Shown piece by piece: positions 27,821 to 37,314 of a DNA stretch of 64,000 nucleotides. Position 1 is the first letter of the stretch. The number at the start of each line of letters is the position of its first letter. Position numbers and translations under genes: made by a program. Origin of the DNA: SIG565 sp045646145 (GTDB lineage Bacteria > Bacillota > Clostridia > Oscillospirales > Acutalibacteraceae); the NCBI GenBank assembly GCA_045646145.1, contig JAZRKE010000037.1, positions 1 through 64,000 of the forward strand, written 5' to 3'. The notes beneath the pieces were generated by a model, which saw only the letters and a program-made list of their open reading frames with translations, made no database searches and was not told the origin of the DNA.

Positions 27821-28356
27821 TTAAGGCTATCAGGCATTTTAATACCATAACACGCCACCGCCACGCCGTTATCTGCCACTGTATAAAGGCGGGTATAGGC
27901 TTTCAGGGGCTATTTCACGACCTTTCAAAGTATAGCCCCGCCGAGTTTTCCTCGGGCGCTAAATATTATCAGGGGACCAGAAGCCCTAACGATATGCAGA
28001 GGGAAACCTATGGTTACTCGAGCGCTTGGATGCACCACAAGGGAAGAAATCGTCATCATTTTGAATATTGGACCGATTATCATCCCGAAACACATATTGT
28101 AGGTCCCGTTAAAATGCCCTTAAAATATGTAATAGAAATGTTTTGCGACCGCGTTGCCGCCTGTAAAATATATAAGGGTGATGCTTATAATGACGCTTCG
28201 GCGCTTGATTATTTTTTAAATGCCAAAAAACGCAGAATAATACACCCTGAAACTTCGGACTTTTTAGAAAGTCTACTAAGGATGCTAGCTGAAAACGGCG
28301 AAGAAGCAACCTTTAAATATATAAAAAATCTTTTAAAACAAAAGAAGGATTATTAA
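27817..28356 (+). CDS. DUF5662 family protein
   Basis: 179 residues, rich in His and Tyr. Conserved features are HRHAVICHCIKAG, FHDLSKYSPAEF and WMHHKGRNRHHFEYW, a pattern of paired His and Asp reminiscent of HD-type metal hydrolases. Family membership is recognised from this pattern; function is unproven. AAGGAG sits 8 bp before the ATG inside the end of the phosphatase gene, and cysK starts right after its stop, so the three genes form a unit. Confidence 0.8.
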   Translation: MIKAIRHFNTITRHRHAVICHCIKAGIGFQGLFHDLSKYSPAEFSSGAKYYQGTRSPNDMQRETYGYSSAWMHHKGRNRHHFEYWTDYHPETHIVGPVKMPLKYVIEMFCDRVAACKIYKGDAYNDASALDYFLNAKKRRIIHPETSDFLESLLRMLAENGEEATFKYIKNLLKQKKDY

Positions 28357-29283
28357 ATGAGAATTTTTGATAGTATTGCTCAGCTTGTAGGAAACACACC
28401 ACTTTTAAAGATTTCCAACTACTGCGAAAAAAAGGGAATAAAAGCCAATATCTTTGCAAAGCTTGAATATTTTAACCCTGCAGGAAGTGCTAAAGACCGA
28501 ATTGCTAAAAATATAATAGAAACCGCCGAGAAAAGCGGAGAACTGAAAACAGGCTCGGTTATAATCGAAGCAACCTCGGGGAATACAGGCATAGGTATTG
28601 CTGCTATTGGCTCGGCTAAGGGCTACAGAACTATAATCGTTATGCCCGAGAATATGAGTGAAGAAAGAAAAAAATTAATGCAAGGCTTCGGTGCCGAATT
28701 AGTGCTTACCGAAAAGGCACTCGGAATGAAGGGCGCCACCGAAAAGGCTGAGCAGCTCAAAAAGGAAATACCCAATTCCTTTATTGCAGGGCAGTTCGAA
28801 AATATGGCAAACCCCGAGGCTCATTATAAAACAACGGGTCCTGAAATATGGAACGATACCGACGGCAAAATTGATATATTCGTAGCAGGTGTCGGCACAG
28901 GGGGGACGATTTCGGGTGTCGGTAAATATCTTTTAGAGCAAAACCCCGAAATTAAGATTATTGCCGCCGAGCCGTATGAATCACAACTTTTATCCAAAGG
29001 AACGGCGGGAGCCCATAAGATTCAGGGTATAGGTGCTAATTTTGTGCCGAATACACTTAACAGAGATATAATTACCGAGATTATACCCGTAAAATCTGAT
29101 GATGCTATTAAAACCGCTAAGGATTTAGCAAAATGCGAGGGCGCTCTCGTTGGAATATCCTCGGGTGCGGCACTCAAAGCGGCGGAAATCATCGCTAACA
29201 GACCAGAAAATGTGGGTAAAAATATCGTTGTTTTACTCGCCGATACGGGAGAAAGATACCTATCAACCGAGCTTTTTGCATAA
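28357..29283 (+). CDS. cysK: cysteine synthase A (O-acetylserine sulfhydrylase)
   Basis: PLP enzyme making cysteine from O-acetylserine and sulfide; 308 residues. PLP lysine is in PAGSAKDRIAKN, the substrate loop is EATSGNTGIGIA, the phosphate-binding loop is GVGTGGTISGVG, and the C-terminus ends GERYLSTELF. The start codon follows the DUF5662 stop with no gap. Confidence 0.95.
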   Translation: MRIFDSIAQLVGNTPLLKISNYCEKKGIKANIFAKLEYFNPAGSAKDRIAKNIIETAEKSGELKTGSVIIEATSGNTGIGIAAIGSAKGYRTIIVMPENMSEERKKLMQGFGAELVLTEKALGMKGATEKAEQLKKEIPNSFIAGQFENMANPEAHYKTTGPEIWNDTDGKIDIFVAGVGTGGTISGVGKYLLEQNPEIKIIAAEPYESQLLSKGTAGAHKIQGIGANFVPNTLNRDIITEIIPVKSDDAIKTAKDLAKCEGALVGISSGAALKAAEIIANRPENVGKNIVVLLADTGERYLSTELFA

Positions 29284-29303
29284 AATTTGCATTATGCACT
29301 AAT

Positions 29304-29355
29304 TTCTGCATAAAATTCAAAAAATACCGAAAAATAATTAATTTTTATGCAAAAA
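29304..29355 (+). promoter_or_regulatory. ArgR/AhrC box-like sites upstream of argG
   Basis: Two sites resemble the arginine-repressor consensus (TGAATAAAAATTCA-type): TTCTGCATAAAATTCAAA at 29304-29321 and ATTAATTTTTATGCAAAA at 29338-29355. The second ends just before the -35 box. Assignment is by resemblance and by the arginine genes downstream; no argR gene is in the window. Confidence 0.55.
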
Positions 29356-29359
29356 AGTG

Positions 29360-29388
29360 TTGACATTATGAATATTAAGGGTTATAAT
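29360..29388 (+). promoter_or_regulatory. promoter of the arginine cluster
   Basis: Consensus -35 TTGACA (29360-29365) and -10 TATAAT (29383-29388) with a 17-bp spacer. ArgR-like sites lie directly upstream. Confidence 0.85.
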
Positions 29389-29428
29389 AGTCCTTGTTTT
29401 TAAAATACTGCTTCAGGAGGCAATAAAA

Positions 29429-30649
29429 ATGAATAAAAATGATATTAAAAAGGTAGTTTTAGCCTATTCGGGCGGACTTGATACTTCCATCATCATTCCT
29501 TGGCTTAAAGAGAACTACAATAACTGTGAGGTTATTGCGGTGTCGGGTAACGTAGGTCAGGCCGACGAATTAGAGGGACTCGAAGAAAAGGCAATAAAGA
29601 CCGGCGCATCGAAACTCTATGTGCTCGATTTAACCGAGGAATATGTAGATGAATATATAATCCCGACAATGAAGGCAGGCGCTGTTTACGAAGAGTATCT
29701 TTTAGGTACTTCACACGCCCGTCCGTGTATAGCAAAGGGACTTGTTGAAATTGCAATTAAAGAGGGCGCCGACGCTATCTGCCACGGTTGCACAGGTAAG
29801 GGTAACGACCAGGTTCGTTTCGAGCTTGCTATTAAGCATTTCGCACCCAATATGCCTATAATTGCTCCGTGGAGAGAGTGGGATATTAAGTCGCGTGAAG
29901 AGGAAATTGAGTACGCCGAGGCTCATAACATTCCGCTTAAAATTAACAGAGAAACCAACTATTCTAAGGATAAGAACCTCTGGCATTTATCCCATGAGGG
30001 TATGGACTTAGAGGATACAGGCAATGAACCCTTGTATGAAAAGCCCGGTTTCTTAGAGATGGGTGTATCTCCATTACAGGCTCCCGATAAGCCTACATAC
30101 GTAACACTCGATTTCGAAAAAGGCATTCCTACCGCTTTAGATGGCGTCAAAATGACCGCTAAAGAGATTATCTTAAAGCTTAACGAAATCGGCGGTGCTA
30201 ACGGAATCGGTATAATTGATATCGTTGAAAACCGTCTTGTTGGTATGAAATGCCGCGGCGTTTACGAAACCCCCGGCGGTACCATACTTTATAAAGCACA
30301 CAATGTGCTTGAAACACTCTGCCTTGATAAGATGACAATGCACGAAAAGCAGAGATTATCCATAACCTTTGCTGAGCTCGTTTATAACGGTCAGTGGTTC
30401 ACACCGCTTCGCGAGGCTCTTTCCGCCTTTGTTGATAAAACTCAGGAGAGGGTTACAGGTACCGTTAAGTTAAAGCTTTACAAGGGCAATATGATTAATG
30501 CCGGTGTATGGAGTCCCTATTCACTCTACAGCGAGGAGATTGCTACCTTTGGTGAGAGTGATTATGACCAGAAGGATTCCGCAGGATTTATTAATCTCTA
30601 TGGACTTCCGATTAAGGTTCAGGCTATAGTAGACGGAAAAGATAAATAA
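29429..30649 (+). CDS. argG: argininosuccinate synthase
   Basis: Joins citrulline and aspartate using ATP; 406 residues. The N-terminal P-loop is VLAYSGGLDTSIIIPWL, followed by ARPCIAKGLVEIA and GCTGKGNDQVRFE. AGGAGG is 9 bp before the ATG. First gene of a seven-gene set that covers glutamate to arginine except argA (replaced by ArgJ). Confidence 0.97.
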   Translation: MNKNDIKKVVLAYSGGLDTSIIIPWLKENYNNCEVIAVSGNVGQADELEGLEEKAIKTGASKLYVLDLTEEYVDEYIIPTMKAGAVYEEYLLGTSHARPCIAKGLVEIAIKEGADAICHGCTGKGNDQVRFELAIKHFAPNMPIIAPWREWDIKSREEEIEYAEAHNIPLKINRETNYSKDKNLWHLSHEGMDLEDTGNEPLYEKPGFLEMGVSPLQAPDKPTYVTLDFEKGIPTALDGVKMTAKEIILKLNEIGGANGIGIIDIVENRLVGMKCRGVYETPGGTILYKAHNVLETLCLDKMTMHEKQRLSITFAELVYNGQWFTPLREALSAFVDKTQERVTGTVKLKLYKGNMINAGVWSPYSLYSEEIATFGESDYDQKDSAGFINLYGLPIKVQAIVDGKDK

Positions 30650-30655
30650 GTTTTT

Positions 30656-30680
30656 TAGTCCTGTACTCAGTACAGGACTA
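30656..30680 (+). promoter_or_regulatory. perfect palindrome between argG and argH
   Basis: TAGTCCTGTACT and its exact complement AGTACAGGACTA flank one central C. As RNA it would form a tight hairpin; the short downstream T stretch is interrupted, so it is not a classical terminator. It may be an operator, processing site or attenuator between argG and argH. Confidence 0.5.
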
Positions 30681-30704
30681 ACAGTGTTTTTAAGGAGTAT
30701 AAAA

Positions 30705-32084
30705 ATGGCTAAAATGTGGGCAGGCAGAACAAACGGTATAACCGATTCTGTCGCAGATGATTTTAATTCTTCGATAAGGTTTGACTGCCGTATGTACGAG
30801 CAGGATATTAAGGGAAGTATGGCACACGCGGCAATGCTCGCGGCACAGAATATTATACCTAAAGCTGACAGTGATAAAATCATTGATGAACTGGGTAATA
30901 TTCTTACCGATATTGATAGCGGCAAACTGCCTATTGATATGACCGCTGAGGATATTCATATGTTCATAGAGCAGGAACTAACCCAAAGGCTTGGAGACGT
31001 GGGCAAAAAACTGCATACTGCCAGAAGCCGTAACGACCAGGTGGCTCTTGATATCAGGATGTATTTGCGTGTTGAGATAGAAAAAATTATAACGCTTACC
31101 AAAACCCTCATAGTCGCCATAACAGATAAGGCAGAGGAAAACAAGGCAACCATCGTTCCCGGTTATACCCATCTTCAGCGTGCCCAACCCATAACCTTCG
31201 GTCATCACCTTATGGCATATGCTTTTATGCTGCTTCGTGATATAGAGCGTTTAGAAGATACTAAAAAGAGAATGAATCTAAGTCCGATAGGCTGTTGTGC
31301 GCTTGCGGGTACTACATATAATACCGACCGCTATTTTGAGGCTGAGAAATTAGGCTTCGACGGTATTGTTATGAATTCCTTAGATGGAGTTTCCGACAGG
31401 GATTTCTGCGCAGAGCTGCTCAGCGCTATATCAATTCTTATGATGCACCTTTCACGTTTTTCAGAGGAGATTATCCTCTGGAGTAGCTGGGAATTTAAGT
31501 TTATAGAGCTTTCTGACAACTACACTACAGGCTCTTCTATTATGCCTCAGAAGAAAAATCCCGATATGGCGGAATTAGTGCGTGGTAAAACGGGCAGAGT
31601 TTTCGGCGATTTAATGGGAATTCTCACCTTGCTCAAGGGCTTACCCCTTGCCTACAACAAGGATATGCAGGAGGATAAGGAGGGCGTGTTTGATGCGGTT
31701 GATACTGTGAAAATGTGCCTTAAGGTCTTCGCCCCTATGGTTAGCACTATGAAGGTGCTAAAGGATAATATGATGGCGGCGGCGCAAAAAGGCTTTATTA
31801 ATGCCACCGACCTTGCAGATTATCTCGTAAAAAAAGGTATGCCGTTTAGAAGCGCATATAAAATTTCGGGCGAAATTGTAGCCTACTGTATTAAGGGGAA
31901 CAAGGTGCTAGAAACACTTACAATTGACGAATATAAATCCTTCTGCGATTTAATTGAAGAGGATTTATATAAAGACATCGACCTTACTGCCTGTGCCGAA
32001 AAGAGAATAAGCGAAGGCGGCACAAGCGTTAAATCGGTTGAAAAACAAATTGAATTTGTAAAAGGAAAATTGTTAAATGACTAA
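30705..32084 (+). CDS. argH: argininosuccinate lyase
   Basis: Splits argininosuccinate into arginine and fumarate; 459 residues. Signature loop GSSIMPQKKNPD is present, with HTARSRNDQVALD and GYTHLQRAQPITFGHH. The ATG at 30705 has AAGGAG 7 bp upstream. It overlaps argC by eight bases. Confidence 0.97.
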   Translation: MAKMWAGRTNGITDSVADDFNSSIRFDCRMYEQDIKGSMAHAAMLAAQNIIPKADSDKIIDELGNILTDIDSGKLPIDMTAEDIHMFIEQELTQRLGDVGKKLHTARSRNDQVALDIRMYLRVEIEKIITLTKTLIVAITDKAEENKATIVPGYTHLQRAQPITFGHHLMAYAFMLLRDIERLEDTKKRMNLSPIGCCALAGTTYNTDRYFEAEKLGFDGIVMNSLDGVSDRDFCAELLSAISILMMHLSRFSEEIILWSSWEFKFIELSDNYTTGSSIMPQKKNPDMAELVRGKTGRVFGDLMGILTLLKGLPLAYNKDMQEDKEGVFDAVDTVKMCLKVFAPMVSTMKVLKDNMMAAAQKGFINATDLADYLVKKGMPFRSAYKISGEIVAYCIKGNKVLETLTIDEYKSFCDLIEEDLYKDIDLTACAEKRISEGGTSVKSVEKQIEFVKGKLLND

Positions 32085-32997
32085 GGTTTTTATTGATGGC
32101 TCTGCGGGTACTACGGGGCTGAGAATTCACGAGAGATTAGCAGCAAGAAAAGATATAGAGCTGCTGACTTTACCCGAGGAATTCAGAAAGGACGAGGCGG
32201 CTCGCAGAGAGATTATAAATAAGGCGGATATTGTGTATCTTTGTCTGCCTGACGATGCCGCAAGACAAGCGGTGTCGTTTATAAGCGGCAACACAAGGGT
32301 TATTGATACCTCAACCGCACATAGAACCGACGATAACTTCGTTTACGGTATGCCGGAACTAACAGGACTGAGGGATAAAATCAAGGATGCACAGTTTGTA
32401 GCAAATCCGGGCTGTCATGCAAGCGGTTTTATAGCGCTAGTAGCACCGCTTATAGAAAATGGAATAATCAAAAAGGACGCTTTGCTTTCATGCACTTCGC
32501 TTACGGGTTATTCGGGCGGAGGCAAAAAAATGATAGCCGAGTATGAGGCGGAAAACCGTGATTTACTACTTCACGCACCGCGCCATTATGCGCTTTCGGG
32601 CACTCATAAGCACCAAAAGGAGATGGCGGTGCTCACGGGAATGGATAATTATCCTGCTTTTAGTCCGATAGTGGCACCTTTTTATAGCGGAATGCTCGTA
32701 ACCGTACCGTTTTTTGCATCCACTATCGGTGGTACTGCCCAGGATATAAAGAATATTTATAAAAACTATTATAATGGCAAGGTAATCCGATTTACCGAGA
32801 GCAGCGACGAAAACGGCTTTTTATCGGCTGTGGCTTTAGGCGGTCGCGATGATATGGAGATTTCAGTTTTCGGAAATAGTGATAGAATTTTACTCGCTGC
32901 GCGTTACGATAATTTAGGCAAGGGTGCCTCGGGCGCAGCAATTCAGAATATGAACATAATGCTCGGTGTTGACGAGTGTTTAGGACTACAGTTTTAA
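32077..32997 (+). CDS. argC: N-acetyl-gamma-glutamyl-phosphate reductase, short type
   Basis: NADPH-dependent reductase of arginine synthesis. At 306 residues it is the shorter ArgC type. The N-terminal motif is FIDGSAGTTGLRIHERL, the catalytic Cys is in ANPGCHASGF near residue 113, and HKHQKEM lies in the substrate domain. Its ATG lies inside the 3' end of argH. Confidence 0.93.
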   Translation: MTKVFIDGSAGTTGLRIHERLAARKDIELLTLPEEFRKDEAARREIINKADIVYLCLPDDAARQAVSFISGNTRVIDTSTAHRTDDNFVYGMPELTGLRDKIKDAQFVANPGCHASGFIALVAPLIENGIIKKDALLSCTSLTGYSGGGKKMIAEYEAENRDLLLHAPRHYALSGTHKHQKEMAVLTGMDNYPAFSPIVAPFYSGMLVTVPFFASTIGGTAQDIKNIYKNYYNGKVIRFTESSDENGFLSAVALGGRDDMEISVFGNSDRILLAARYDNLGKGASGAAIQNMNIMLGVDECLGLQF

Positions 32998-33008
32998 GGA
33001 TGATACAT

Positions 33009-34223
33009 ATGAAGATAATTTCAGGCGGAGTTTGTGCCGCAAAAGGCTTTAAAGCAAACGGTGTGCATTGTGGCATACGTAAAAATCGCACAAAAAAGGA
33101 TTTAGCATTAATCGTGAGTGATATACCTGCATCTTGTGCGGCGGTGTATACCACCAATCTGGTTAAAGGTGCGCCACTTACAGTTACTAAAAATAACATA
33201 GAAAACGGCATAGCGCAGGCGGTTATCTGCAATAGCGGAAATGCCAACACCTGTAACGCGGGCGGTATAGAAATTGCAACCGATATGTGCAAATTAGTTG
33301 AGAACGCCACAGGTATTAACGAAAGGGACGTAGTTGTGGCATCCACAGGTGTTATCGGTCAGCCTCTGAGTCTCGAACCCATAAAGAACGCTATGGGGGC
33401 TTTGGTAGAGGGCTTAACGGCAGATGGCTCATTGGATGCGGCTCAGGCTATTATGACCACCGATACTATAGAGAAAGAAATTGCGGTTGAATTCACCCTT
33501 TCGGGTAAAACCTGCCGTATGGGCGGTATAGCAAAGGGTAGCGGTATGATACATCCGAATATGGCAACAATGCTCGTATTCTTAACAACCGACGCCGCAA
33601 TATCCCCTGAAATGCTCAAAAAGGCACTTTCAAGCGATATTAAAAACACATTTAATATGCTCAGCATTGACGGAGACACCTCTACTAACGATATGGTAGT
33701 TGTTCTGGCTAACGGTAGGGCAGAAAACATACAAATCACCGAGGAAAATGAGGATTTTAAAACCTTTATGAAGGCGTTAAACACCGTAACGGTACATCTG
33801 TGCCGCACTATAGCAGGGGATGGCGAGGGCGCTACAAAGCTTCTTGAATGTAAGGTTACAGGGGCAGATAATGAAGAAACCGCAAAAACTCTGGCTAAAA
33901 GCGTTATTTGTTCAAGCCTTTTAAAGGCGGCAATGTTTGGTGCCGACGCTAACTGGGGCAGGGTGCTGTGTGCTATAGGCTATAGCGGAGCACAGGTGGA
34001 CATTTCGGCAGTTGATGTGGCTTTTGCATCCGAAAAGGGCTCAATTTGTGTCTGCAAAAACGGAGCAGGTGTTGAATTCTCGGAGGAAAAGGCAAAGGAG
34101 ATTTTGCTTGAAAACGAGATTGAAATTTTAGTAAGTCTGGGTAAAGGCGAATATACCGCAACCGCTTGGGGATGCGACCTTACCTACGATTATGTAAAGA
34201 TTAACGGAGATTACAGAACCTAA
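33009..34223 (+). CDS. argJ: bifunctional glutamate N-acetyltransferase / amino-acid acetyltransferase
   Basis: Transfers acetyl between acetylornithine and glutamate, and may also acetylate glutamate from acetyl-CoA. 404 residues. The self-cleavage site is KGSGMIHPNMA|TMLVF with nucleophile Thr187. AAGGA is spaced 8 bp from the ATG at 33009; the ATG at 33000 is an alternative. Confidence 0.95.
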   Translation: MKIISGGVCAAKGFKANGVHCGIRKNRTKKDLALIVSDIPASCAAVYTTNLVKGAPLTVTKNNIENGIAQAVICNSGNANTCNAGGIEIATDMCKLVENATGINERDVVVASTGVIGQPLSLEPIKNAMGALVEGLTADGSLDAAQAIMTTDTIEKEIAVEFTLSGKTCRMGGIAKGSGMIHPNMATMLVFLTTDAAISPEMLKKALSSDIKNTFNMLSIDGDTSTNDMVVVLANGRAENIQITEENEDFKTFMKALNTVTVHLCRTIAGDGEGATKLLECKVTGADNEETAKTLAKSVICSSLLKAAMFGADANWGRVLCAIGYSGAQVDISAVDVAFASEKGSICVCKNGAGVEFSEEKAKEILLENEIEILVSLGKGEYTATAWGCDLTYDYVKINGDYRT

Positions 34224-34236
34224 AGGAGTATCTTTT

Positions 34237-35103
34237 ATGTTAGATAATCATTTTTCAAATATGGAACGTGCCGAGGTGCTCACCCAGGCGCTACCCTATA
34301 TTAAGCGTTATAACGGAAAAATAGTTGTCATAAAATACGGTGGTAACGCTATGATTAACGAACAACTCAAGCAACAGGTTATGGAGGATATCGTGCTTCT
34401 GTGGCTTATCGGTGTTAAGGTTGTGCTCGTTCACGGCGGAGGTCCTGAGATTAGTGAGCTTATGAATAAGCTCGGTAAAAAAGCTGAGTTTGTAGACGGA
34501 CTTCGTGTTACCGATAAGGAAACGGTTGATATTGTTCAGATGGTCTTAGCAGGCAAAGTAAATAAGACTCTCGTTAATCTGCTTGAAATGAAGGGCGGCA
34601 AGGCTATGGGAATTTCGGGTATGGACGGTAGACTTATCGAGGCCGAAATTAAGGACGAAAGGCTGGGCTTTGTAGGAAGAATTACAAAGGTGCATATAAA
34701 CCCTGTGCTCGATTTGCTCGAAAAGGGTTATATTCCGGTAGTATCAACCATAGGCTGTGATAAAGAGGGTAATGCATACAACATTAACGGTGATACCGCC
34801 GCCGCTTTTCTTGCAGGGGCACTCGAAGCCGATCGACTTATAATGATGACCGATATTGCAGGAATTCTGCGTGATAAGGATGATGAAACAACCATTATTC
34901 CCGAATTAACGGTGAGTGAGGCTAAAAAGCTTTATGAGGAAGGCATTATTTCGGGCGGTATGATACCTAAGGTAGACTGCTGTATTGAAGCTATCGAAAA
35001 GGGCGTTAAAAATGTTACTATAATGGATGGCCGCGTACCCCATTCAATCCTTATGGAATTATTGACAGACGAGGGTGCCGGTACAATGGTGAGGAATAAA
35101 TAA
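34237..35103 (+). CDS. argB: acetylglutamate kinase
   Basis: Phosphorylates N-acetylglutamate, usually the feedback point of the pathway; 288 residues. VVIKYGGNAM and LVHGGGPEIS bind phosphate, and INGDTAAAFLAGAL is conserved. The N-terminal helix (SNMERAEVLTQALPYIKRYNGK) is the extension found in arginine-inhibited hexameric enzymes, so feedback inhibition is plausible. Confidence 0.96.
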   Translation: MLDNHFSNMERAEVLTQALPYIKRYNGKIVVIKYGGNAMINEQLKQQVMEDIVLLWLIGVKVVLVHGGGPEISELMNKLGKKAEFVDGLRVTDKETVDIVQMVLAGKVNKTLVNLLEMKGGKAMGISGMDGRLIEAEIKDERLGFVGRITKVHINPVLDLLEKGYIPVVSTIGCDKEGNAYNINGDTAAAFLAGALEADRLIMMTDIAGILRDKDDETTIIPELTVSEAKKLYEEGIISGGMIPKVDCCIEAIEKGVKNVTIMDGRVPHSILMELLTDEGAGTMVRNK

Positions 35104-36257
35104 TGGTTTTTGAGAAGGATAAAAAATTTATCGCGGGTACATATAATCGCTTCCCTGTTGAGATTGTCTCCGGTAGTGGCTCGATTATGGTGGATGCAAA
35201 CGGTAAAGAATATATAGATTTAGGCTCGGGTATCGGCGTTACCGCATTCGGTATTAACGATACCGAATGGAAAAACGCTGTTATAAAACAGATAAACCTA
35301 GTTCAGCACACTTCAAATCTTTATTATACTAAGCCCTGTGTGGAACTTGCCGAAATGCTTTGTGAGAAAACGGGACTTAGCCGTGTTTTTTTCAGTAATT
35401 CGGGAGCAGAGGCTAACGAATGTGCCATAAAGGTAGCGAGAAAATACGCCGCCGATAAAAAGGGACAGGACTATAATGTTATTGTAACAATAGAGAATAG
35501 CTTTCACGGCAGAACACTCACAACCTTGTCGGCTACAGGGCAGGAGCATTACCACGAGCTTTTCAATCCCCTAACACCCGGCTTTGTTCACACTCCGGCG
35601 AATGATATTGAGGCTCTTAAAAAAACTGTCAGTGAAAACAGGGTTGCAGGTATTATGTTTGAGTGTATTCAGGGGGAAGGCGGAGTTTTAAATCTCGATG
35701 CCGATTTTATTAAAGCGATTGAGCAAATTGCCAAAGAAAATGACATAATTACTATTGTCGACGAGGTTCAGACAGGCAACGGCAGAACGGGTAAAATGTA
35801 CTGCTATATGCACTATGGTATTAATCCCGATGTTGTAACCACCGCTAAAGGCCTTGGCGGAGGGCTTCCCATCGGTGCCGCAATTTTAGGGAAAAGGGTA
35901 GAAAATGTTTTAGGCTTTGGCGACCACGGCTCAACATATGGTGGGAATCCAGTGGCGTGTGCCGCCGCAATTTCGGTTGTTAAGCGCCTTGATGAAGCAC
36001 TTTTCTTGGAAATCACCAAAAAAGGCGAATATATAAGAAATGAATTCAAAGACCTCGAGTCAGTAGAGAGTGTTTCGGGTCTCGGTTTGATGGTGGGAAT
36101 AAAGACAAAAAAAGAAGCCGCCAAGGTTGTAAAGGAATGTATGGAAAAGGGTGTACTATGCCTCACCGCCAAGGATAAGGTAAGGCTTTTACCCGCCCTT
36201 AACATTGAGTGGGAAACCCTTAAAAAAGCCATTAATATTATTAAGGAGAGCTTGTGA
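35103..36257 (+). CDS. argD: acetylornithine aminotransferase
   Basis: PLP class III aminotransferase, 384 residues. Key parts: FSNSGAEANECAIKVARKY, FHGRT, DEVQTGNGRTGK, the PLP lysine in TTAKGLGGGLPIGA, and GSTYGGNPVACAAA. Its ATG shares a base with the argB stop. Confidence 0.95.
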   Translation: MVFEKDKKFIAGTYNRFPVEIVSGSGSIMVDANGKEYIDLGSGIGVTAFGINDTEWKNAVIKQINLVQHTSNLYYTKPCVELAEMLCEKTGLSRVFFSNSGAEANECAIKVARKYAADKKGQDYNVIVTIENSFHGRTLTTLSATGQEHYHELFNPLTPGFVHTPANDIEALKKTVSENRVAGIMFECIQGEGGVLNLDADFIKAIEQIAKENDIITIVDEVQTGNGRTGKMYCYMHYGINPDVVTTAKGLGGGLPIGAAILGKRVENVLGFGDHGSTYGGNPVACAAAISVVKRLDEALFLEITKKGEYIRNEFKDLESVESVSGLGLMVGIKTKKEAAKVVKECMEKGVLCLTAKDKVRLLPALNIEWETLKKAINIIKESL

Positions 36258-36261
36258 TTTT

Positions 36262-37245
36262 ATGAACTTAAAAGGTAGAAGTTTTTTAAAACTTTTGGAT
36301 TTTACACCCGATGAGATTATGTATTTAATCGATAAATCGGCAGAGTTTAAGGCAAAAAAGAAGGCGGGTATACCGCATAGAATTTGCGAGGGCAAGAATA
36401 TAGCACTCGTTTTTGAAAAAACAAGCACCAGAACCCGTTGTGCCTTTGAGGTTGCGGCGGCAGACCTCGGTATGCATCCTGTATACCTAGATCCGTCGGC
36501 TTCTCAAATCGGTAAGAAGGAAAGTATTGCTGATACCGCACGTGTACTCGGTCGTATGTTTGACGGTATTGAGTATCGTGGTTTCGGTCAGGAAAGGGTA
36601 GAGGAATTAGCACACTTTGCGGGTGTACCTGTTTGGAACGGCCTTACCAACGAATTCCACCCAACCCAGATTTTAGCCGACTTTTTAACCATCAAAGAGC
36701 AGTTTGGCGTTCTCAAAGGTAAAAAGCTCGTATATATGGGCGATGCGCGTTATAATATGGGCAATTCTCTTATGGTGGGTTGTGCTAAAATGGGTATGCA
36801 TTTTGTTGCCTGTACCAATAAAAAGTATTTCCCCGATTCTGCCCTAATCGCCGAATGCGAGAAAATCGCTGAGTCTACAGGTGCCACACTCGAGTTCCTT
36901 GAAGATGTAGAAATTGCGACCAAGGGTGCCGATGTTATCTATACCGACGTTTGGGTATCTATGGGTGAGGATGCAGGCGTTTGGAAAGAAAGAATTAACG
37001 ATTTAACCCCATATAGAGTAACCGAAAAGGTTATGAAAAATGCAGGGAAGACCGCAATATTTATGCACTGCCTACCCGCATTCCATGACTTGAAGACCAC
37101 CGTCGGTAAGGAGATTTACGATAAGTTCGGAATTGATTGTATGGAGGTAACCGATGAGGTTATTGAAGGCAAACAGTCGGTAGTATTCGATGAAGCCGAA
37201 AACCGTATGCACACAATTAAGGCGGTAATGGCGGAAACCTTATAA
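36262..37245 (+). CDS. argF: ornithine carbamoyltransferase
   Basis: Forms citrulline from ornithine and carbamoyl phosphate; 327 residues. The carbamoyl-phosphate motif is EKTSTRTRCAFE, with FHPTQILADFLT and the ornithine-binding MHCLPAFHD. AAGGAGAG lies upstream of the ATG at 36262. Last gene of the arginine cluster; carbamoyl-phosphate synthase genes are not in the window. Confidence 0.96.
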   Translation: MNLKGRSFLKLLDFTPDEIMYLIDKSAEFKAKKKAGIPHRICEGKNIALVFEKTSTRTRCAFEVAAADLGMHPVYLDPSASQIGKKESIADTARVLGRMFDGIEYRGFGQERVEELAHFAGVPVWNGLTNEFHPTQILADFLTIKEQFGVLKGKKLVYMGDARYNMGNSLMVGCAKMGMHFVACTNKKYFPDSALIAECEKIAESTGATLEFLEDVEIATKGADVIYTDVWVSMGEDAGVWKERINDLTPYRVTEKVMKNAGKTAIFMHCLPAFHDLKTTVGKEIYDKFGIDCMEVTDEVIEGKQSVVFDEAENRMHTIKAVMAETL

Positions 37246-37278
37246 TTCGTAATTCTTAATGCGTAATGTGTAATTAAA

Positions 37279-37310
37279 AGCAGGTATTTTCCTTTCGGAG
37301 AATACCTGCT
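37279..37310 (-). terminator. terminator for the SLOG-family gene
   Basis: Stem AGCAGGTATT/AATACCTGCT with inner pairing TTTTCC/GGAG. The A-run on its left becomes a U-run on the minus-strand transcript. The short stretch 37246-37278 has repeated TAATTCGTAATTC-like words of no clear function. Confidence 0.7.
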
Positions 37311-37314
37311 CTTG

